This document shows positions 59,941 to 63,978 of a stretch of DNA of 63,978 nt, in pieces. The position numbers were made by a program, and so were the translations under genes. The DNA comes from Clostridia bacterium. GTDB taxonomy: Bacteria > Bacillota > Clostridia > TANB77 > UBA1234. Each line of letters starts with the position of its first letter. The first letter of the stretch is position 1. The stretch spans positions 1-63,978 of the forward strand of contig JAFXCN010000004.1 of the NCBI GenBank assembly GCA_017521465.1. Direction: 5' to 3'. The notes beneath the pieces were generated by a model, which saw nothing but the letters and a program-made list of their open reading frames with translations, made no database searches and was not told the DNA's origin.

Positions 59941-59943
59941 TTA
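59897..59943. repeat. 47-base element with inverted ACTGCGTTA ends
   Basis: GTAACGCAGTTCG at the left and CGTACTGCGTTA at the right form inverted termini of the type seen in the composite repeat. The right end supplies the tktN stop codon. Confidence 0.6.
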
Positions 59944-60711
59944 TATCAATTCTTTCATTGCTTGCTCGTATTGCTCCGCATTCGGTGCTTTTCCGTGCCA
60001 ACCGCATTGGTTTTCCATAAATGAAACACCTTTTCCTTTAATTGTGTTTGCTACTATCATGCTTGGTCTCTCTTGTTTCTTTGCATTTTCAATTGCTGTA
60101 TTTATTTCATCAAAATTATGTCCATCAATTTCTTGAACATACCAGCCGAATGATTCAAATTTTTCTTTTACAGGCGCTACTTTCATAACTTCATCATTTG
60201 AGCCATCAATTTGTAATTTATTATAATCTAAAAATGCTATAACATTATTTAAATTATAATGTGCTGCTGTCATCATTGCTTCCCAAACTTGTCCTTCTTG
60301 AATTTCTCCATCACCCAAGATTACATACACATTATTTTCTTTTTTATCTAATTTAAATGCAAGTGCCATTCCATTTGCAACAGATAAACCTTGACCCAAT
60401 GAGCCACTTGAAACATCTACACCATTTAATTTTAATAATGATGGATGCCCTTGCAATTTACTATTTAATTTTCTAAATGAAGTTAATTCTTCTTTTGCGA
60501 TAATTCCTTTTTCTGCAAGCACAGCATATAACGCAGCTGATGCATGACCTTTTGATAATACAAATTTGTCTCCATCATTCATTGTTTTAAAATATATTGT
60601 TGTTAAAATATCAGCACACGAAAGCGCTCCACCTGGATGTCCAGATTGGGCTGAATAAATTTGTAACAAAATATTTTTTCTTACTTCTTTTGAAATCTCC
60701 TTTAATTCCAT
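59941..60711 (-). CDS. tktN: transketolase, N-terminal (thiamine-PP-binding) subunit
   Basis: A 256-residue protein covering the thiamine-diphosphate domain: [70 protein letters not shown] and [11 protein letters not shown]. It ends AMKELI at a stop codon that lies in a repeat end. It forms an enzyme with the C-terminal subunit. Its ribosome site is inside the yitT stop region. Confidence 0.95.
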   Translation of the reverse strand: MELKEISKEVRKNILLQIYSAQSGHPGGALSCADILTTIYFKTMNDGDKFVLSKGHASAALYAVLAEKGIIAKEELTSFRKLNSKLQGHPSLLKLNGVDVSSGSLGQGLSVANGMALAFKLDKKENNVYVILGDGEIQEGQVWEAMMTAAHYNLNNVIAFLDYNKLQIDGSNDEVMKVAPVKEKFESFGWYVQEIDGHNFDEINTAIENAKKQERPSMIVANTIKGKGVSFMENQCGWHGKAPNAEQYEQAMKELI

Positions 60712-60712
60712 T

Positions 60713-61570
60713 TTACACTCCTTCCTCGGTTATAAAACCTTCACCTATTGCTTCTGCAACATTAGTTACAATCATAAAACATTTTTTGTCTATTTCTCTT
60801 ACTTTATTTTTTATATGTGGTATTTCATTTTTACTTGCTACGCAAAGTAAAATGCCTTTTTCTTCTCCAGAATAAGCACCAGTTCCTTTAAGTTTTGTCG
60901 CTCCTCTTCCAACTTCAGTTATTATATAATCTGAAATTTCATCAGCTTTATCTGTAATTATATATAAAGCTTTTGAATATGAGCGACCTTCTAATATAAC
61001 ATCCATAATCTTTGTCATTGTAAAAACTGCTATTGCTGAATATAATGCTACTTCAATACTTTCAAAAGTAAAAGCAGAAACAGCAATTATAATTCCATCT
61101 ATTATTAACAATATTTCTCCCATATTCAAATGTTGCCTTTTAGTTTGAATAATTTTTGCTATCAAATCTGTTCCACCCGTTGTGGCTTCCCCCATAACTG
61201 CAAATGCTAGTCCGATACCTGTTATTCCACCACCAAAGATAGAAGCTAAAAACAAGTCTGACGTTAAAGGTGTTATATTTTCCATAAACATTAATGCTAT
61301 TGATAATGCTCCCATACTACACAAAGTTCTTACGCTATAGTTAACACCAAACATTTTAATTGCTATTATAAAAAGTGGTATATTAAGAATTAATGTTGTA
61401 ATACCTGCATTTATATCTAGCAAATAATATAATAATGTCGACACACCACTAAGCCCACCTGTAGAAAGTTTTAGTGGAAGTAAAATTAACCCTACTCCTA
61501 TTCCAACAATTACTCCTCCAAGTATTGCCAATATATATTTTTTTATTTCCTTGCTTTTCAAAATATTCAC
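60713..61570 (-). CDS. YitT family membrane protein
   Basis: A 285-residue protein with about five hydrophobic segments ([26 protein letters not shown]-like loops; [20 protein letters not shown]) and a C-terminal soluble DUF2179 domain ([37 protein letters not shown]). The function is not established. Its stop overlaps the ribosome site of tktN, and it begins three bases after csaB. Confidence 0.9.
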   Translation of the reverse strand: MNILKSKEIKKYILAILGGVIVGIGVGLILLPLKLSTGGLSGVSTLLYYLLDINAGITTLILNIPLFIIAIKMFGVNYSVRTLCSMGALSIALMFMENITPLTSDLFLASIFGGGITGIGLAFAVMGEATTGGTDLIAKIIQTKRQHLNMGEILLIIDGIIIAVSAFTFESIEVALYSAIAVFTMTKIMDVILEGRSYSKALYIITDKADEISDYIITEVGRGATKLKGTGAYSGEEKGILLCVASKNEIPHIKNKVREIDKKCFMIVTNVAEAIGEGFITEEGV

Positions 61571-61572
61571 TC

Positions 61573-62664
61573 CTATTTTTCTATCTCTGTTATTATTCTA
61601 TCCAATGTTTCTGTACCAATTCTTTTAAACTCTTCAATTTTATCTGTGTAATCTACTTTTTCTCCAACTATAAAATTTTGTACATGTTCTAATATTTTTT
61701 CTACTGCAATATCTTCATAAGTACATACGGGAGTCATGTTTATCATTTCTAAAAAACCATCTATCTTCGGATCATAAGATATTCCAACCGTTGGTACATT
61801 CATAACAGCTGAAAAAACAAGTGAATGTAATCTAACACCAACATTTACATCCATAAGTCCCATAGTTCCTAAAATTTCTGAAGGCAAATATCTATTAGGC
61901 ATTAATACTGCCGCTTCTTCGTGCTTCATTTTATGCATTATTATTTTACTAATTTCTGCATCTTTTGGTTTATGAAATGGAAAGAACACTATTCTTGCAT
62001 TGTATTTTTCGACTAACTTATCTGCAAGTTCTGCAAACAAATCTGTTCTATCTTTATCTTTCCATTCTCTCACTGAAAAACCAATTAGTTTTTGCCCTTC
62101 TTCATAATTATGAACATTATCTTTTAATATTTTCAAACATCTTTCTTTCGCAGGTGGTTGCATCATAAACACCATATCAGAAGAAAATGTCATCTTATCT
62201 TCTTTTATTCCCATTTCTTTTGCATATTCAATTGCATGATTATCTCTAAGTGCAATTAATTTAACACTCTTTTTATTTAAAGTATTTTTAGTCATCTTTT
62301 TGTATAAAGGAGTATCAATTGGTCCCATCCCTTGATATGCTACACATACTTTTTTTCTCATAAGTTGTGCAATTTTAACAATACCTAAATAGTACCAGAT
62401 ACTTTTTTTACTTGTTATATCTTGAAATAATGTTCCACCACCGCTAACTACAATGTCTGCCTTTTTTATAGCTTTTATTACTTGTGATAACTTGGCTCTA
62501 TCGTATGCTTGAACATTATATAATTCCTTCGTCTTTTCTGGATTTGAAGAAAGGACAATAAGTCCGTAATTTCTCTTTGCTAGCAATATAGACATAGTTT
62601 CTATCATCGCTTCATCACCAGTATTATTAAATCCATAATACCCTGATATTAGTACGTTTTTCAT
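61573..62664 (-). CDS. csaB: polysaccharide pyruvyl transferase CsaB
   Basis: A 363-residue enzyme that adds a pyruvyl ketal to wall polysaccharide, the modification recognised by S-layer-homology domains. Motifs are ISGYYGFNNTGDEAMIETM, VVSGGGTLFQDITSKKS, VAYQGMGPI, FSVREWKDKDR and GVRLHSLVFSAV. The start is fixed by AGGAGTGAT. No SLH protein is seen in this window. First in the csaB-yitT-tktN group. Confidence 0.92.
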   Translation of the reverse strand: MKNVLISGYYGFNNTGDEAMIETMSILLAKRNYGLIVLSSNPEKTKELYNVQAYDRAKLSQVIKAIKKADIVVSGGGTLFQDITSKKSIWYYLGIVKIAQLMRKKVCVAYQGMGPIDTPLYKKMTKNTLNKKSVKLIALRDNHAIEYAKEMGIKEDKMTFSSDMVFMMQPPAKERCLKILKDNVHNYEEGQKLIGFSVREWKDKDRTDLFAELADKLVEKYNARIVFFPFHKPKDAEISKIIMHKMKHEEAAVLMPNRYLPSEILGTMGLMDVNVGVRLHSLVFSAVMNVPTVGISYDPKIDGFLEMINMTPVCTYEDIAVEKILEHVQNFIVGEKVDYTDKIEEFKRIGTETLDRIITEIEK

Positions 62665-62781
62665 ATCATCACTCCTATGGAAATTATTGTATCATACATG
62701 TAGAAAAGAATAAAGAAAATAACCACAGATTTTTGTGGTTATTTCACTAAATTATATGTTCGCTCTTCATTCCAAGGAAGT

Positions 62782-62930
62782 ATAACGCAGTTTAAAAGTG
62801 GCAAGTGAGCTTGCCACAGTGAAAAGATAAGAGTGACTAGTGAAAAGTAGAAAGGAGCATGAAATTTCAGTCCGCTTTTGTACTTTTCACTATTCGTTAT
62901 TCACTCTTCACTATCTTGAACTGCGTCACA
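62782..62930 (-). repeat. composite dispersed repeat, copy 3
   Basis: Bounded by TAACGCAGTT (62783-62792) and GAACTGCGTCACA (62918-62930), which are inverted ends. It contains the AAAAGTGGCAAG/CTTGCCAC hairpin and TACTTTTCACTATTCGTTA strings. It matches the middle and right of copy 1 in inverse orientation. Confidence 0.7.
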
Positions 62931-62935
62931 TTTAT

Positions 62936-62964
62936 TTGACATAATCGCAAGCGTGTGATATACT
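62936..62964 (+). promoter_or_regulatory. promoter of the 175-residue gene
   Basis: TTGACA (62936-62941), a 17-base spacer, TATACT (62959-62964), directly after repeat copy 3. Confidence 0.8.
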
Positions 62965-63047
62965 TCTCCCGCTTAAGTAGTGTATATTTTTATTTTATTA
63001 AATTAATTTTTGATAATAACACCCAAACCTTCAAGGAGGCGACTTCA

Positions 63048-63575
63048 ATGAGCGAAACCATTAAGCTTAATATGCTGGATGAACAGGTAATTGAAAAGTG
63101 GTATGAAAGAATTCGGCCTATTGTTTTGTTTGGTGGAAAACCTTTTTTCATGAGACAACTTACTCCGCATGAACTTTCCGGTGTTTCGTATCTATGGCTT
63201 AATGATATGAATGATTATGATACAGAAGTTAATCTTGCTGATTATTCTGTTCTCGCTGATGTTAAGATGTTACATCGCTATGGCTTTTATGGCTTCTTCA
63301 AGCCTAGTGTTGCAGAAATTATTTCTCAAATTCCAGAAGAACTTCTGCCTGAAGTTGTTGCTTTCCAAATTATTTATTCACCTGATACTTGCGACGATCT
63401 AAATCTCTTCAAAAAAGAGGTTGATGCTCATTATCATGTATCTGTTGTAAGACTTTATAAGAAGAAAGGCGAAAAGGATACCCCAGCTGAACTCTTGAGT
63501 GAGTATCCTACCTCTGATTCTACACTTCCCATCGGCATGTCGCCCGAGAAGTTTGAACAATTGAAACGTCGTTAA
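63048..63575 (+). CDS. 175-residue protein, unknown function
   Basis: No family recognised. It is a soluble, mostly helical protein: MSETIKLNMLDEQVIEKWYE, then RQLTPHELSGVSYLWLNDMN, PEELLPEVVAFQIIYSPDTC and a Pro/Ser-rich end (PIGMSPEKFEQLKRR). I start at this ATG because AAGGAGG lies upstream. Frames beginning further upstream run through the promoter. Codon use (CTG, CGG, AAG) differs from csaB and rnc on either side. It is a single-gene unit with its own promoter and terminator. Confidence 0.72.
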   Translation: MSETIKLNMLDEQVIEKWYERIRPIVLFGGKPFFMRQLTPHELSGVSYLWLNDMNDYDTEVNLADYSVLADVKMLHRYGFYGFFKPSVAEIISQIPEELLPEVVAFQIIYSPDTCDDLNLFKKEVDAHYHVSVVRLYKKKGEKDTPAELLSEYPTSDSTLPIGMSPEKFEQLKRR

Positions 63576-63582
63576 AAAAATA

Positions 63583-63614
63583 TACCCCGCAGAGGAATTC
63601 TGTGGGGTAGTTTT
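63583..63614 (+). terminator. terminator of the 175-residue gene
   Basis: TACCCCGCAGA and TTCTGTGGGGTA arms followed by GTTTTT. Confidence 0.88.
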
Positions 63615-63649
63615 TATAGGTTATGCAATTCATTAATTTACAGTATTCA

Positions 63650-63812
63650 AAACCAAAATTGTTTATTCTCACTAAAACTGCACTCGCTACAATTTCTATC
63701 AAAAATATAAGCTCACTCCGTGATACGCAAGCGTTTAAAACTGCGCTCGCAATATTTTTGAAGAATTTGTACACTTCGTTCCGCAAATCGTTCGAACAAA
63801 AAATTTTGGTTT
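63650..63812. repeat. 163-base element with inverted ends and an internal duplication
   Basis: AAACCAAAATT (63650-63660) is inverted as AATTTTGGTTT (63802-63812). Inside, AAAACTGCACTCGC (63674) recurs as AAAACTGCGCTCGC (63737). The right part resembles the flank of the 50632 element. It lies 12 bases from the rnc stop. Confidence 0.6.
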
Positions 63813-63824
63813 GTATATTTGAAA

Positions 63825-63978
63825 TTACAATGCGGTTTGTGCAGCATGCATCTCCGCTTCCTTCTTGCTTCTTCCTTCTCCCTTTCCTAATAATTTGTCG
63901 TTGCAATATACTTCAACTACAAATATTTTTGCGTGGTCTGGGCCTTTTTCTTCTACTAATTTGTATTCTATTTTTACG
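63825..63978 (-). CDS. rnc: ribonuclease III, C-terminal end only
   Basis: Only 50 codons of the 3' end are in the window. They read VKIEYKLVEEKGPDH, then FVVEVYCNDKLLGKGEGRS and KKEAEMHAAQTAL, which is the end of the double-stranded RNA-binding domain of RNase III. The catalytic part lies beyond the right edge. RNase III processes rRNA precursors. Codon use is a little richer in GC than csaB. No terminator is clear after the stop, where a repeat element begins. Confidence 0.88.
   Translation of the reverse strand, partial: VKIEYKLVEEKGPDHAKIFVVEVYCNDKLLGKGEGRSKKEAEMHAAQTAL

Larger units (their letters stand above)
62665..63047. other. intergenic gap with repeat copy 3, a hairpin and a promoter
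   Basis: No gene is supported. An AATAACCACA/TGTGGTTATT hairpin (62717-62744) upstream of csaB would stop leftward transcripts. Repeat copy 3 and the promoter of the 175-residue gene follow. Confidence 0.6.

Overview
The window is about 64 kb from the chromosome of a low-GC, endospore-forming anaerobe of the Clostridia (Bacillota), probably an uncultured gut lineage. The basis is AT-rich coding with mainly TTA, AAA and AGA codons, strong AGGAGG ribosome sites, sporulation genes (spoIVA, ytxC, cotJABC), the rsmB-rlmN-prpC-prkC-rsgA-rpe order, and a split transketolase. This is inference from gene content. No rRNA, tRNA or CRISPR array was found.

Layout, left to right. 1-5.9 kb: murG (cut by the window edge), topA, two small membrane proteins, a DUF6514-like protein and spoIVA. 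6-21.3 kb: an alpha-glucan storage region with a GT4 glycogen-synthase-like enzyme, a DUF4912 protein, a GH57 branching enzyme, a glucan phosphorylase and pyruvate kinase. A 2250-residue protein with 19 MucBP-like repeats and ytxC are interleaved with them. 21.4-33.2 kb: a compositionally distinct region with telA and a convergent six-gene operon. The operon encodes two substrate-binding proteins with OmpA-like wall-binding domains, one permease, one ATPase, a membrane coiled-coil protein and a VWA lipoprotein. A DUF5662 protein follows. 33.3-34.5 kb: cotJABC. 34.7-43.7 kb: trpS, an FAD dehydrogenase, a zinc uptake operon with a nearby Fur/Zur-type regulator, and a DEAD-box helicase. 43.9-50.6 kb: the Ser/Thr kinase, phosphatase and RNA-modification operon. 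50.9-58.7 kb: a TagO-MnaA fusion, rpiB, an LMW phosphatase, TagA, an M23 hydrolase and FtsEX. 58.8-62.7 kb: split transketolase, YitT and CsaB. The window ends with an unknown gene and the tail of rnc.

Two patterns cut across this layout. First, several scattered genes (at about 4.0, 21.5, 23.3, 24.6-31.9, 32.2, 37.7, 54.6 and 63.1 kb) differ from their neighbours in codon use. They largely avoid TTA, CTA and TCA, and almost all have a near-perfect TTGACA-17-TATAAT promoter, an AGGAGG site and usually a strong terminator. Second, many intergenic gaps hold copies of short structured repeats, and some pairs differ by compensatory changes that keep the stem.

The best candidate for an undescribed system is the TelA / VWA / dual SBP-OmpA ABC-transporter module (23.2-32.1 kb). 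The giant repeat protein with no export signal, placed among glycogen and sporulation genes, is the second.
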